Assembly (NCBI GenBank): GCA_002366775.1
Contig: DFBW01000018.1
Span: 1,873-8,850, forward strand
Source of the DNA: Roseovarius sp. UBA3070
GTDB taxonomy: Bacteria; Pseudomonadota; Alphaproteobacteria; Rhodobacterales; Rhodobacteraceae
Direction of reading: 5' to 3'
DNA length: 6,978 bases
Shown: piece by piece, positions 1-6,682 of the stretch
How the letters are laid out: each line of letters begins with the position of its first letter
How positions within the stretch are numbered: the stretch's first letter is position 1
Program-made: the position numbers and the translations under genes
The notes under the pieces: model-generated
The model's input: only the letters and a program-made list of their open reading frames with translations
Databases searched by the model: none
What the model was told of the DNA's origin: nothing

Positions 1-902
1 TCGATAATAGTGCCAAATTTTTGCGTGGTGGCATAAATCTCTGGTTCGGCTTCGGGATCAAGGTTGATCGTCTTGGCATAGCAACCGCCTTCAAAATTGA
101 AGGTGCCACGATCTGACCAGCCATGTTCATCATCACCAATCAACGTGCGGTCGGGATCGGCTGACAATGTGGTCTTGCCTGTGCCTGAAAGGCCAAAGAA
201 AATCGCTGTATCCACCGGATTGTTGTTGGCGTGATTGGCCGAGCAATGCATCGGCATGATGCCTTTTTCCGGCAGAAGGTAGTTCAGCAAGGTGAAGACG
301 GATTTCTTGTTCTCGCCGGCATATTCTGTGCCACCGATCAGGATGATCTTGCGATCAAAGTTCATCGCAATCACGGTCTCGGAGCGACAATCATGCTTTT
401 TCGGGTCTGCCTGAAAGCTGGGGCAGTTGATCACGGTGAAGTCGGCCACGAAATCCTTCAGGGCCTCTCTGTCAGGGCGGCGCAGCAAATGGCGGATGAA
501 CAGGCCATGCCAAGCCATCTCTGTCACCATGCGCACCTTGATCGAATGTGCCGGGTCGGCCCCGCCGGTCAGATCCTGCACGTAATAGTCACGCCCCTGC
601 ATGTGCGCGATCATGTCATCATAGAGCGCATCAAATCCTTCGGGCGACATTTCGGCATTATTGTCCCACCAGATCGTGTCGGCCACGCTGTCGGTTTTGA
701 CCACATGTTTGTCTTTTGGAGACCGGCCGGTAAATTTACCCGTCGTTACCAAAAACGTACCCCCCAGGCCCAACTGCCCTTCACCGTTTCTAAGTGCGGC
801 TTCGATCAGCGCAGGCTCGATCAGGTTGTAGTGGACATTTCCCAGCCCAGTGATGCCTTGATCTTCAAGCTGGAATTTCGGGTTTACCCGTCCAAATGCC
901 AT
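1..902 (-). CDS. pckA: Phosphoenolpyruvate carboxykinase (ATP), N-terminal part, cut by window edge
   Basis: This cytoplasmic enzyme converts oxaloacetate and ATP to phosphoenolpyruvate, CO2 and ADP, the entry step of gluconeogenesis. The minus strand is open from an ATG at 900-902 to the left edge, giving about 300 residues of a family that is usually near 530. Visible landmarks are TGRSPKDK (residues 58-65, with the substrate-binding Arg60), YAGENKKS (194-201), MHCSAN (218-223, with a metal-binding His219), the kinase P-loop GLSGTGKTT (237-245, Lys243) and the metal-binding Asp pair in IGDDEHGW (257-258). These match the ATP-dependent class, not the GTP class. The start is supported by a GGAG core (complement of 912-916) nine bases before the ATG and by the expected N-terminal length. 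The gene is divergent from chvI, an arrangement known in alphaproteobacteria, which suggests shared control. The C-terminal third lies outside the window, so I cannot say whether the whole gene is intact. Confidence 0.97.
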   Translation of the reverse strand, partial: MAFGRVNPKFQLEDQGITGLGNVHYNLIEPALIEAALRNGEGQLGLGGTFLVTTGKFTGRSPKDKHVVKTDSVADTIWWDNNAEMSPEGFDALYDDMIAHMQGRDYYVQDLTGGADPAHSIKVRMVTEMAWHGLFIRHLLRRPDREALKDFVADFTVINCPSFQADPKKHDCRSETVIAMNFDRKIILIGGTEYAGENKKSVFTLLNYLLPEKGIMPMHCSANHANNNPVDTAIFFGLSGTGKTTLSADPDRTLIGDDEHGWSDRGTFNFEGGCYAKTINLDPEAEPEIYATTQKFGTII

Positions 903-1024
903 GAGTGCGTGCTCCTGTATGCATGACTGCATGGGCGGCGTCCTTCTCGGTGTCGTGTGGTATGCCGCCCGTTTGCGCGCCTCTTAACATGCCACATCCC
1001 GGAAAGAACAGGACGGTTTCGCTT

Positions 1025-1058
1025 AGTTAGCGCAATCAACTGAAAGTTAGCGCAATCA
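1025..1058. repeat. Perfect 14-bp direct repeat, 20-bp period, candidate operator
   Basis: AGTTAGCGCAATCA occurs at 1025-1038 and again at 1045-1058, with a 6-bp spacer. The 20-bp period is about two helical turns, so both copies would lie on the same face of the DNA. Each copy contains a 12-bp core of the form GnTnGCGCnAnC, an imperfect palindrome. That core resembles the GTTAGCGCTAAC-type operators used by LacI/GntR-like sugar regulators in alphaproteobacteria; this is a recalled resemblance and has not been tested. The repeat lies 123 bp upstream of the pckA start and about 195 bp upstream of chvI, so it could serve either gene. A pair of binding sites for a dimeric regulator is the best guess; the protein is unknown. 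ChvI itself is a possible ligand. Confidence 0.55.
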
Positions 1059-1177
1059 CGATTTTATTGAGCGGAACCACCACCTCTGCCATCACCTTTT
1101 TTGCCGGGAATTTAGCCAATCCTAAGGGATTTTTGTCTCTATCTAAGATGAAAGAGCAACCGATTCGCAGTTTGGGA

Positions 1178-1207
1178 TTGATTGCAAAAGGAAAAAATGC
1201 ACATAGT
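1178..1207 (+). promoter_or_regulatory. Weak sigma-70-like promoter candidate for chvI
   Basis: TTGATT (1178-1183) and CATAGT (1202-1207) lie 18 bp apart and each match four of six consensus positions. Transcription would start near 1214, giving a leader of about 40 nt before the chvI ATG. Alphaproteobacterial promoters are hard to call by eye and the surrounding DNA is A-rich, so chance is a real alternative. If this promoter is used, the transcript would not include the upstream ATG at 1197. Confidence 0.22.
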
Positions 1208-1250
1208 GAACGAAAAAAGCAGGCAAACAGAGCAGTACAAGGAAAAAATG
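1188..1250 (+). repeat. Duplicated AAGGAAAAAATG element before chvI
   Basis: The 12-mer AAGGAAAAAATG occurs at 1188-1199 and at 1239-1250. The second copy supplies the AAGGA ribosome binding site of chvI (1239-1243), nine bases before the ATG at 1253. Each copy ends in an ATG (1197 and 1248), and these two ATGs are in frame with each other but out of frame with chvI. The exact identity over 12 bases is visible in the sequence; any function is inferred. Confidence 0.5.
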
Positions 1251-1295
1251 GTATGTCTAAGATCGCCCTCGTGGACGATGACAGAAATATTCTGA
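1197..1295 (+). other. Possible 32-codon upstream ORF overlapping the chvI start
   Basis: An ATG at 1197, four bases after an AAGGA, opens a frame of 32 codons ending with TGA at 1293-1295, 43 bases inside chvI and in a different frame. A second in-frame ATG at 1248 sits five bases before the chvI ATG. The predicted peptide is hydrophilic, starts MHIVNEKS and resembles nothing I know. If translated, it would bring ribosomes across the chvI start and could tune ChvI synthesis. It may equally be a chance frame in A-rich leader DNA, which I consider more likely. Confidence 0.18.
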
Positions 1296-1954
1296 CATCG
1301 GTTTCGATGACGCTTGAGGCCGAAGGCTTCGAGGTAGAAACCTATAATGACGGACAACAGGCATTTGATGCGTTCAGCAAAAATTTGCCCGATATGGCCG
1401 TTCTCGATATCAAAATGCCGCGCATGGATGGGATGGATCTGTTGCAACGGCTGCGGCAGAAATCTTCGATGCCAGTCATTTTTCTCACCTCCAAGGACGA
1501 TGAGATTGATGAGGTTCTGGGCCTTCGTATGGGCGCAGACGACTATGTGAAGAAACCGTTCTCGCAACGGCTGCTGGTGGAGCGTATCCGCGCCCTCTTG
1601 CGTCGTCAGGATGCCATCGCAGGTGATGTTGGCCCCGAGGTTGAAGAAACCAAGGTGATTGAGCGCGGCGAATTGCGGATGGATCCGCTGCGTCACGCGG
1701 TGGCCTGGAAAGGCAAGGACGTGACCCTGACCGTTACAGAATTTCTGTTGCTTCAGGCGCTGGCGCAACGGCCCGGATTTGTCAAAAGCCGTGATCAACT
1801 GATGGATGTGGCCTATGATGATCAGGTCTATGTGGATGATCGTACCATCGACAGCCACATCAAACGCCTGCGTAAAAAGCTGCGGATGGTCGATAACGAG
1901 TTCTCGGCAATCGAGACGCTCTATGGTATCGGATACAGGTACAACGAAGAATAA
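1253..1954 (+). CDS. chvI: Two-component response regulator ChvI (OmpR/PhoB family)
   Basis: This DNA-binding response regulator is the partner of the sensor kinase ChvG and controls envelope, acid-stress and host- or surface-related genes in alphaproteobacteria. The 233-residue product has an N-terminal receiver domain with the acidic pocket (Asp8-Asp10), phosphoacceptor Asp52 in LDIKMP, conserved Thr79 and Lys101 in KKPF. A linker (~120-135) leads to a C-terminal winged-helix domain whose recognition helix lies near [16 protein letters not shown] (195-210), ending in the usual GIGYRY. The ATG at 1253 was chosen because [10 protein letters not shown] is the typical family N-terminus, 233 residues is the usual length, and AAGGA lies nine bases upstream. 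An in-frame extension back to TTG at 1067 adds 62 unrelated residues and is rejected. The stop overlaps the chvG start (TAATG), so the two are translationally coupled. Confidence 0.96.
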   Translation: MSKIALVDDDRNILTSVSMTLEAEGFEVETYNDGQQAFDAFSKNLPDMAVLDIKMPRMDGMDLLQRLRQKSSMPVIFLTSKDDEIDEVLGLRMGADDYVKKPFSQRLLVERIRALLRRQDAIAGDVGPEVEETKVIERGELRMDPLRHAVAWKGKDVTLTVTEFLLLQALAQRPGFVKSRDQLMDVAYDDQVYVDDRTIDSHIKRLRKKLRMVDNEFSAIETLYGIGYRYNEE

Positions 1955-3663
1955 TGACGCTGGCCGAAGGGATTGATGTGCGCGATTTGCCGTCCCGCAA
2001 AAGCGGCGATGTGGTCTTGGGCGATGATTTTGTCGCCCCCGACAACATCGTCGAAGACGAACTTCGTGAACGCCGCGAAGGGCGGGGCTTCTTTTCGTTC
2101 AGAAATTCATCCCTGACGCGCAAAATCGTTACCTTTAACCTGATTGCCCTCAACATTCTTGTCGCGGGCATTCTCTATTTGAACTCCTCGCGCGATGGAC
2201 TTGCCCTGCAACGAGCCAATGGCCTTGTGGGCGAAGCCGAGCTGGTGGCGGATGTGTTTGAAGCGCAACTGCCCAGCGGTGCGCCGGTCAATCTGGTCAC
2301 GGGTGACGGTGTTGATGTCGTCGGCACATTGGAACGTGTCAGTATCCGCAAAGGCGTCGAAGTGTTCGTCTTTGACGTGAATGGCGTGCTGGCCGGCCAG
2401 GTGGTGGGCAGCCATACGCAAAATGGATCGGCCTCAAAACCCCGCCCCACCCTGATAACAGACGCCTTGACCAAAGTCTGGGATTGGGTCTCGGCACCGT
2501 TCGCCATGCTGTCCGGTGATGCGCCAACCACCAACACCCAAGACACCACTCGCATAATGGTGCCAGAGACCCTGCGCCTTGGCACGCAGGTTTCCTCGGG
2601 CGAGGTTGCGGGCAACAGCGTGTTTTCCGTGGCAACGCCGATCTTGCAAAACGGCACGGCAGTGGGCGTGGTTGCCTTGGTCAGTGCTTCGGGCGAGATT
2701 GACAATCTGGTGCGCTCCGAGCGCGAGCGCGTCTTGCAGATGTTCATCATCGCCACGCTGGTTTCGATCGGGCTGAGCCTGATCCTGGCTTCGACCATAT
2801 CCAACCCGATTTCTGATCTGGCCTCAGCTGCAGAAATCGGCGGGGATCGCAACCGTGGCAAAGCAGGGGGGCGTATCCGTATTCCCGATCTGACTGCGCG
2901 TCCCGACGAAATTGGCCGCCTCAGCGGTGCCCTGCGCGGTATGGTCACAGCCCTTTACCACCGGATCGATGGCAACGAACAATTTGCCGCTGACGTGGCG
3001 CATGAAATCAAGAACCCTCTGGCGTCACTACGGTCGGCTGTGGGCACGATGCATGTGGCCAAGCGAGATGACCAACGCGCCAAATTGCTAGAGGTGATCG
3101 AACATGACGTGCGCCGTCTGGATCGTCTGGTCAGCGACATTTCAAATGCGTCGCGGCTCGACAGTGAGTTGGTCAAAGAAGAACAAGAAGCATTTGATCT
3201 GCTGACATTGCTGCGCAATCTGGGCCAGTATCTGGGTGAAGAAGCCAATCAAAAGGGCATCGACTTTATCACTGATTTCCCCGAAAAGCCCATTGTTTTG
3301 CTGGGGCTAGAGGCGCGTATCGCACAGGTGTTCGTGAATCTGATCACCAACGCGATGAGTTTTTGCGAAGAGGGGGACGCCATCCGCGTCTGGGCCCGCA
3401 AGCGTGACAATCGTGTGTTGATTGTGGTCGAAGACACCGGACCTGGAATTCCCGAAGTGGCATTGACCAAAATCTTTAAGCGGTTCTATTCAGAACGCAG
3501 CGCCAATGATTTTGGCAATAATTCCGGCCTTGGCCTGGCGATCTCAAAACAGATCATTGAGGCCCATGACGGGGTGATATGGGCCGAAAATATTAGGCCT
3601 ACCGATGCTGATATCACATCTGATCCGTTGGGCGCGCGCTTTGTCGTGGGCCTGCCGGTCTGA
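1954..3663 (+). CDS. chvG: Membrane sensor histidine kinase ChvG
   Basis: This inner-membrane sensor kinase phosphorylates ChvI; in relatives the periplasmic regulator ExoR represses it until acid or envelope stress removes ExoR. The 569-residue product has an unusually polar, acidic cytoplasmic N-terminus (1-57), TM1 (~58-77), a periplasmic sensor domain of about 185 residues, TM2 (~262-281), a HAMP linker (~282-340), and a HisKA domain with phosphorylated His350 in FAADVAHEIKNPLASLR. The HATPase domain follows, with N-box Asn462/Asn466, DTGPGIP (494-500), the F-box near KIFKRFYSER (506-515) and GNNSGLGLAI (521-530). All catalytic boxes look intact, so this should be an active kinase. The ATG overlaps the chvI stop by one base. 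hprK follows after three bases, which ties the sensor to the phosphotransferase genes. I did not see exoR in the window. Confidence 0.96.
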   Translation: MTLAEGIDVRDLPSRKSGDVVLGDDFVAPDNIVEDELRERREGRGFFSFRNSSLTRKIVTFNLIALNILVAGILYLNSSRDGLALQRANGLVGEAELVADVFEAQLPSGAPVNLVTGDGVDVVGTLERVSIRKGVEVFVFDVNGVLAGQVVGSHTQNGSASKPRPTLITDALTKVWDWVSAPFAMLSGDAPTTNTQDTTRIMVPETLRLGTQVSSGEVAGNSVFSVATPILQNGTAVGVVALVSASGEIDNLVRSERERVLQMFIIATLVSIGLSLILASTISNPISDLASAAEIGGDRNRGKAGGRIRIPDLTARPDEIGRLSGALRGMVTALYHRIDGNEQFAADVAHEIKNPLASLRSAVGTMHVAKRDDQRAKLLEVIEHDVRRLDRLVSDISNASRLDSELVKEEQEAFDLLTLLRNLGQYLGEEANQKGIDFITDFPEKPIVLLGLEARIAQVFVNLITNAMSFCEEGDAIRVWARKRDNRVLIVVEDTGPGIPEVALTKIFKRFYSERSANDFGNNSGLGLAISKQIIEAHDGVIWAENIRPTDADITSDPLGARFVVGLPV

Positions 3664-3666
3664 TCC

Positions 3667-4101
3667 ATGTCCGGGCCCAAGGCCAGTTCTGCGGCCGTGC
3701 ATGCCAGCTGCGTGGCCCTACACGGACAGGCGGTTCTGATCACGGGGGCATCTGGAAGTGGCAAATCAGGACTGGCTTTGCAGCTGATCGCCTTTGGGGC
3801 TGATTTGATTGCCGATGATAAAACTATGTTGAAGCGCCAAGACAACACGTTGATTGCCTCCGCGCCCAACAGCATCAAAGGCCAAATCGAAGCCCGTGGC
3901 GTAGGTATTTTGGCCGCTACTCCGGTAGGGGCGGCACGCGTGCGATTTGTTGTTGATATGGACAGTCTGGAAACAGATCGTTTGCCACAAATGAATGAAA
4001 CACAACACCTTGGCGTGACATTGCCCTTGATCCGACGGGCGAAAGAACCACATTTTGCAGCAGCTATATGGCTATTGCTGAAAGGAGGCCGTGTTGCCTG
4101 A
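3667..4101 (+). CDS. hprK: Short HPr kinase/phosphorylase, kinase domain only
   Basis: HprK phosphorylates and dephosphorylates a regulatory serine on HPr according to metabolite levels. This protein is only 144 residues, whereas the Firmicute enzyme is about 310. It lacks the N-terminal domain and corresponds to the compact alphaproteobacterial form. The Walker A motif GASGSGKS is at 27-34, the Asp pair in ADLIADD at 50-51, and the HprK signature with a catalytic-type acidic residue in IEARGVGIL at 74-82 (Glu75). The C-terminus is short, so how much of the HPr-docking and phosphorylase surface remains is unclear. The ATG lies three bases after the chvG stop with no good Shine-Dalgarno sequence of its own, so translation probably depends on coupling to chvG. 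The likely substrate is the HPr encoded at 5483, whose serine is conserved. The gene's 3' end contains the ribosome binding site of rapZ. Confidence 0.93.
   Translation: MSGPKASSAAVHASCVALHGQAVLITGASGSGKSGLALQLIAFGADLIADDKTMLKRQDNTLIASAPNSIKGQIEARGVGILAATPVGAARVRFVVDMDSLETDRLPQMNETQHLGVTLPLIRRAKEPHFAAAIWLLLKGGRVA
4081..4088 (+). promoter_or_regulatory. Strong ribosome binding site that decides the rapZ start
   Basis: AAAGGAGG is a near-perfect match to the 16S anti-Shine-Dalgarno sequence and lies inside the last codons of hprK. A GTG begins only two bases after it (4091), too close for good initiation, while the adjacent in-frame TTG at 4094 is five bases away. This spacing favours TTG as the rapZ start. 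Confidence 0.7.
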
Positions 4102-5035
4102 TCCAGGGCCAGACAGCCCCAGAATTGACGGCTCCAAAAATGACGGCCCCAACAGTCGGTTGGTGCTGGTGACTGGCCCGTCCGGGGCCGGGCGTTCGAC
4201 GGCGATCCGCACGCTTGAGGATATGGGGTATGAGGCGATCGACAATCTGCCCATGTCCCTGTTGCCGCGCTTGCTGGAGGGGCCCGCACCAGACAAACCA
4301 TTGGCCCTTGGTATCGACGTTCGCAACCGGGATTTCTCAACCTCGGCGTTGATTGAGATGATTGACCAGTTCAGCGCGGCCGATGATGTGCCAATGCAGG
4401 TGCTTTACCTTGATTGCAGTGCCGACATCCTGTTGCGCCGTTTTTCGGAAACCCGTCGCCGCCATCCGCTGGCGCCCGGTGAAAGCCCCGGCATGGGCAT
4501 CGCCCGAGAGCTGGACCTGTTGGGCCCAATACGGGTGCGGGCAGACATTTTGCTGGATACGTCCGATATGTCGCCGCATGATCTGCGCGCGCAACTGGAC
4601 GCCTGGTTTGCCCCGCGAGGCACGCAGAGATTATCGGTTTCGCTGCACTCATTTTCCTATAAACGCGGGCTTCCCCGAGGGTTGGATATGGTTCTCGATT
4701 GTCGGTTCCTGCGCAATCCGTATTGGGATGAAACCCTGCGCCACCTGAATGGCCGTGATCCCCAAGTACAGGCCTATGTGGCACAGGATGCACTCTATGC
4801 CAGGTTCTCGGATAAGGTGACTGACCTAGCCCTTTTGCTACTTCCAGCCTATGAGGCGGAAGGCAAAGCATATCTGTCGATGGGTTTTGGCTGTACTGGC
4901 GGGCAACATCGCAGTGTTTCAATAGCAGAAACTTTGGCAAAAGCCCTTGCAAACAAAGGCTGGCAGGTGTCAATAAGACACCGCGAGTTGGAACGGGTGG
5001 CTGTGGCTGGCCGTACCAGCGGTAACCCCGGATAA
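4094..5035 (+). CDS. rapZ: RapZ (YvcJ/YhbJ) nucleotide-binding regulator
   Basis: In enteric bacteria RapZ binds the small RNA GlmZ and directs RNase E to it, controlling glucosamine-6-phosphate synthase. The alphaproteobacterial role is less certain, but linkage to PTS genes is typical. The product is 313 residues from TTG 4094 (314 from GTG 4091). Counting from the GTG, the P-loop GPSGAGRST is at 29-37, followed by the family motif [13 protein letters not shown] (42-54). Other conserved blocks are [27 protein letters not shown] (186-212) and the C-terminal [10 protein letters not shown] (267-276). The P-loop carries Arg where most RapZ proteins have Lys, a variant I recall from roseobacter relatives. 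The start overlaps the hprK stop by 8 nt and uses the AAAGGAGG inside hprK, so the two are coupled. A manX-like gene follows 27 nt later. Confidence 0.93.
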   Translation: MPDPGPDSPRIDGSKNDGPNSRLVLVTGPSGAGRSTAIRTLEDMGYEAIDNLPMSLLPRLLEGPAPDKPLALGIDVRNRDFSTSALIEMIDQFSAADDVPMQVLYLDCSADILLRRFSETRRRHPLAPGESPGMGIARELDLLGPIRVRADILLDTSDMSPHDLRAQLDAWFAPRGTQRLSVSLHSFSYKRGLPRGLDMVLDCRFLRNPYWDETLRHLNGRDPQVQAYVAQDALYARFSDKVTDLALLLLPAYEAEGKAYLSMGFGCTGGQHRSVSIAETLAKALANKGWQVSIRHRELERVAVAGRTSGNPG

Positions 5036-5062
5036 ACGGCCGCTGCGAAGGAGAAAACAGCG

Positions 5063-5455
5063 TTGATCGGTATTGTGATCGTGGCACATGGTGGGCTGGC
5101 TCCGGAGTATCTCGGGGCTATTCAGCATGTTGTTGGCCCACAAACCGGGATCCGCGCTATTTCCATTGAAGGCGACCACGACCGCGGCTCCAAACAATCG
5201 GAAATCTGCGCCGCCGCCGAGGACGTGGATACCGGGACCGGTGTTGTGATTGTCACTGACATGTTTGGTGGCTCGCCCTCAAACCTCGCCCTTAAGGCCT
5301 GCCAGCCTGAAAATCGGCGGATCCTTTATGGGGCCAACTTGCCGATGCTTATCAAACTGGCGAAAAGCCGCGACAAACCTCTGCCCGAAGCCGTGCGCGC
5401 AGCCCTGGACGCGGGCCGCAAGTACATCGACAGCCACAATGTTTCGGCTGAATAG
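5063..5455 (+). CDS. Mannose-type PTS EIIA protein (regulatory)
   Basis: This small cytoplasmic protein of the EIIA-Man (ManX-like) fold accepts phosphate from HPr on a histidine. It has 130 residues. Active-site His9 lies in IVIVAHGG directly after the first beta strand, and the family signature TDMFGGSPSN lies near 83-92. It is a single EIIA domain with no fused IIB, and no IIB, IIC or IID partner is in the window. This fits a signalling branch and not mannose import. The start is TTG at 5063: AAGGAG at 5048-5053 is nine bases upstream and any later start would remove the first strand and the histidine. It lies 27 nt after rapZ and 27 nt before HPr. It is sometimes named manX or ptsN-like in related genomes; I leave the symbol empty because its sugar link is unsupported. 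Confidence 0.93.
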   Translation: MIGIVIVAHGGLAPEYLGAIQHVVGPQTGIRAISIEGDHDRGSKQSEICAAAEDVDTGTGVVIVTDMFGGSPSNLALKACQPENRRILYGANLPMLIKLAKSRDKPLPEAVRAALDAGRKYIDSHNVSAE

Positions 5456-5482
5456 CCGCGTTTAAACCTGGGACGGAACAAG

Positions 5483-5761
5483 ATGACCGAGAAATCCACG
5501 CGGCACCTGAAAATTGTCAATGAAAAGGGCTTGCACGCGCGCGCTTCGGCCAAACTTGTTGAGGTGGTCGAAGGGTTTGATGCCAGCGCTGAAGTGTCAT
5601 TGAATGGGCAATCCTCGGGTGGGGACAGTATAATGGGGCTTTTGATGTTGGCAGCCTCGCGCGGAACGACTATTGACGTGCAAACTTCGGGCCCTGATGC
5701 TGAAGCCCTTGCTGACGCGATCAAAGTGTTGGTGGCAGACCGCTTCGGGGAAGATATGTGA
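5483..5761 (+). CDS. ptsH: HPr phosphocarrier protein
   Basis: HPr receives phosphate from Enzyme I on a histidine and passes it to EIIA proteins; HprK can also phosphorylate it on a serine. The product is 92 residues, slightly longer than the usual 85-90. The catalytic site GLHARAS (16-22) puts the phosphohistidine at His18, equivalent to His15 of model HPr. The regulatory site GGDSIMGLLML (46-56) puts the serine at Ser49, equivalent to Ser46. Retention of both sites next to hprK shows that dual control is plausible. The ATG has only a modest ribosome binding site (GGA at 5475-5477). Enzyme I is not in the window and must be encoded elsewhere. The protein could be named NPr by function if its partner is the nitrogen-type Enzyme I. 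Confidence 0.95.
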   Translation: MTEKSTRHLKIVNEKGLHARASAKLVEVVEGFDASAEVSLNGQSSGGDSIMGLLMLAASRGTTIDVQTSGPDAEALADAIKVLVADRFGEDM

Positions 5762-5797
5762 CGGCGTAATATGCGCTGCTGGACAGGAACAGAGTAA

Positions 5798-6679
5798 GTG
5801 GCAATGAACGAGCAGGATCAGACGGGGAGCATTCCCGGCGAGACGGTGTCGTTTACCAAATATGACCGCCGCTCACTGACTTATGCCAATTCGTTTGATG
5901 CACCCGCCACCGCTGCCACCATTCGTGCCATCGAGTGGGTCACTGGAAAGCTGACCATCATCCGCATGATTCGTGCGTTTGAAAAGCGTGGCGCACCTGC
6001 AGGTCAGCCGTTTTGGCGTGCGGCCCTTGATACGATGGGCATCGACCTGCTGACCCCTGAAATTGAGTTGGATAACATCCCATTGGATGGCCCGGTTGTG
6101 GCCGTGGCCAATCACCCTCATGGGCTGGTGGATGGGATGATCCTGGCTGATCTGATTGGGCGGCGACGCACCGACTACAAAATCCTGACACGCGCCCTGC
6201 TGACCGGAATTGATGAGGTGGCCGCCTCATATATGATCCCGGTTCCTTTCCCCCACGAGCCGGATGCTCAGCGCAAATCAGTGGAAATGCGTGCCAAGGC
6301 GATGACCCATTTGAAAGAAGGTGGGTTGATCAGCGTATTCCCATCTGGGGTGGTTGCCTCATCTGACAGTATGTTTGGGCCGGTGCTTGAGCGTGAATGG
6401 AATGTTTTCACCGCGCAGATGATCCGCCGCTCGGGCGCTAAGGTTCTGCCAATTTATTTTCCGGGCAGCAACAGCCGGGTTTACCAAATGGCCAACCGAA
6501 TGTCGGTCACCATGCGCCAGGGTTTGCTGCTGCATGAAGTGGTGAAAAGCTGTAACAATCCGCAAAAACCTGTGGTCGGTCCTGTGGTGGATGACGAGCA
6601 TATGAAGATGCTCGAAACCGATCCACGCGGATTTATGAGCTGGCTGCGGCAACACACATTGTCACTCGGCGCTAAGTAG
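5798..6679 (+). CDS. PlsC-like lysophospholipid acyltransferase family protein
   Basis: Proteins of this family move an acyl chain from acyl-ACP or acyl-CoA to a lysolipid or a related hydroxyl or amine acceptor at the inner membrane face. The product is 293 residues. Motif I is NHPHGLVDG (105-113), a variant with five residues between the first His and Asp where PlsC has four. A motif III-like block FPSGVVASS is at 181-189 and a motif IV-like VLPIYFPGSNSR at 216-227. This pattern resembles the 'hemolysin/OlsA-like' subfamily with NHPxGxxDG motifs, so ornithine-lipid or another non-glycerolipid acyl transfer is possible. The substrate is not readable from sequence. No clear transmembrane helix is seen, so peripheral membrane binding is likely. 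The start is GTG 5798, with AGGA nine bases upstream; ATG at 5804 would be 15 bases away. It lies 36 nt after HPr and may be the last gene of the operon. Confidence 0.88.
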   Translation: MAMNEQDQTGSIPGETVSFTKYDRRSLTYANSFDAPATAATIRAIEWVTGKLTIIRMIRAFEKRGAPAGQPFWRAALDTMGIDLLTPEIELDNIPLDGPVVAVANHPHGLVDGMILADLIGRRRTDYKILTRALLTGIDEVAASYMIPVPFPHEPDAQRKSVEMRAKAMTHLKEGGLISVFPSGVVASSDSMFGPVLEREWNVFTAQMIRRSGAKVLPIYFPGSNSRVYQMANRMSVTMRQGLLLHEVVKSCNNPQKPVVGPVVDDEHMKMLETDPRGFMSWLRQHTLSLGAK

Positions 6680-6682
6680 TCG

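Larger units (their letters stand above)
903..1252. other. Divergent intergenic region pckA/chvI, about 350 bp
   Basis: I see no convincing protein gene here. The plus-strand frame of chvI stays open upstream to a TTG at 1067, but that extension resembles no receiver-domain N-terminus and is AT-rich, so it is probably untranslated leader. The left part (903-1020) must hold the pckA leader and promoter, though I could not assign clean -35/-10 boxes on the minus strand. The middle carries a 14-bp tandem direct repeat (1025-1058). The right part is A-rich and holds a weak promoter candidate, a duplicated Shine-Dalgarno/ATG module and the chvI ribosome binding site. A small AATCC/GGATT hairpin followed by a T run (1118-1134) is too weak to call a terminator. 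Confidence 0.7.

Noticed and set aside
231..926. Plus-strand 231-codon open frame
   Set aside because: It is antisense to pckA, whose minus-strand translation shows unmistakable conserved motifs; the plus frame has no recognisable domain.
1118..1134. Small hairpin (AATCC/GGATT) followed by a T run
   Set aside because: Only five base pairs with three of them A-T; too weak for an intrinsic terminator or attenuator.
1067..1252. In-frame N-terminal extension of ChvI from a TTG
   Set aside because: It adds 62 residues with no family resemblance, while [10 protein letters not shown] at 1253 with a well-placed AAGGA gives the normal 233-residue protein.
1139..1858. Minus-strand 239-codon open frame
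   Set aside because: It is antisense to chvI, whose reading frame is certain.
2175..2948. Minus-strand 257-codon open frame
   Set aside because: It is antisense to the sensor, TM2 and HAMP parts of chvG, with low-complexity Ser/Thr/Arg composition and no domain.
3486..4340. Minus-strand 284-codon open frame across chvG, hprK and rapZ
   Set aside because: It is a shadow of three well-supported genes, is rich in Arg, Pro, Ser and Cys, and spans gene boundaries.
5006..5020. GCTGG/CCAGC inverted repeat near the rapZ 3' end
   Set aside because: Five-base stem inside coding sequence with no T run; expected by chance in GC-rich DNA.
4371..5087. Minus-strand 238-codon open frame
   Set aside because: It is antisense to rapZ and the EIIA start; composition typical of a shadow frame.
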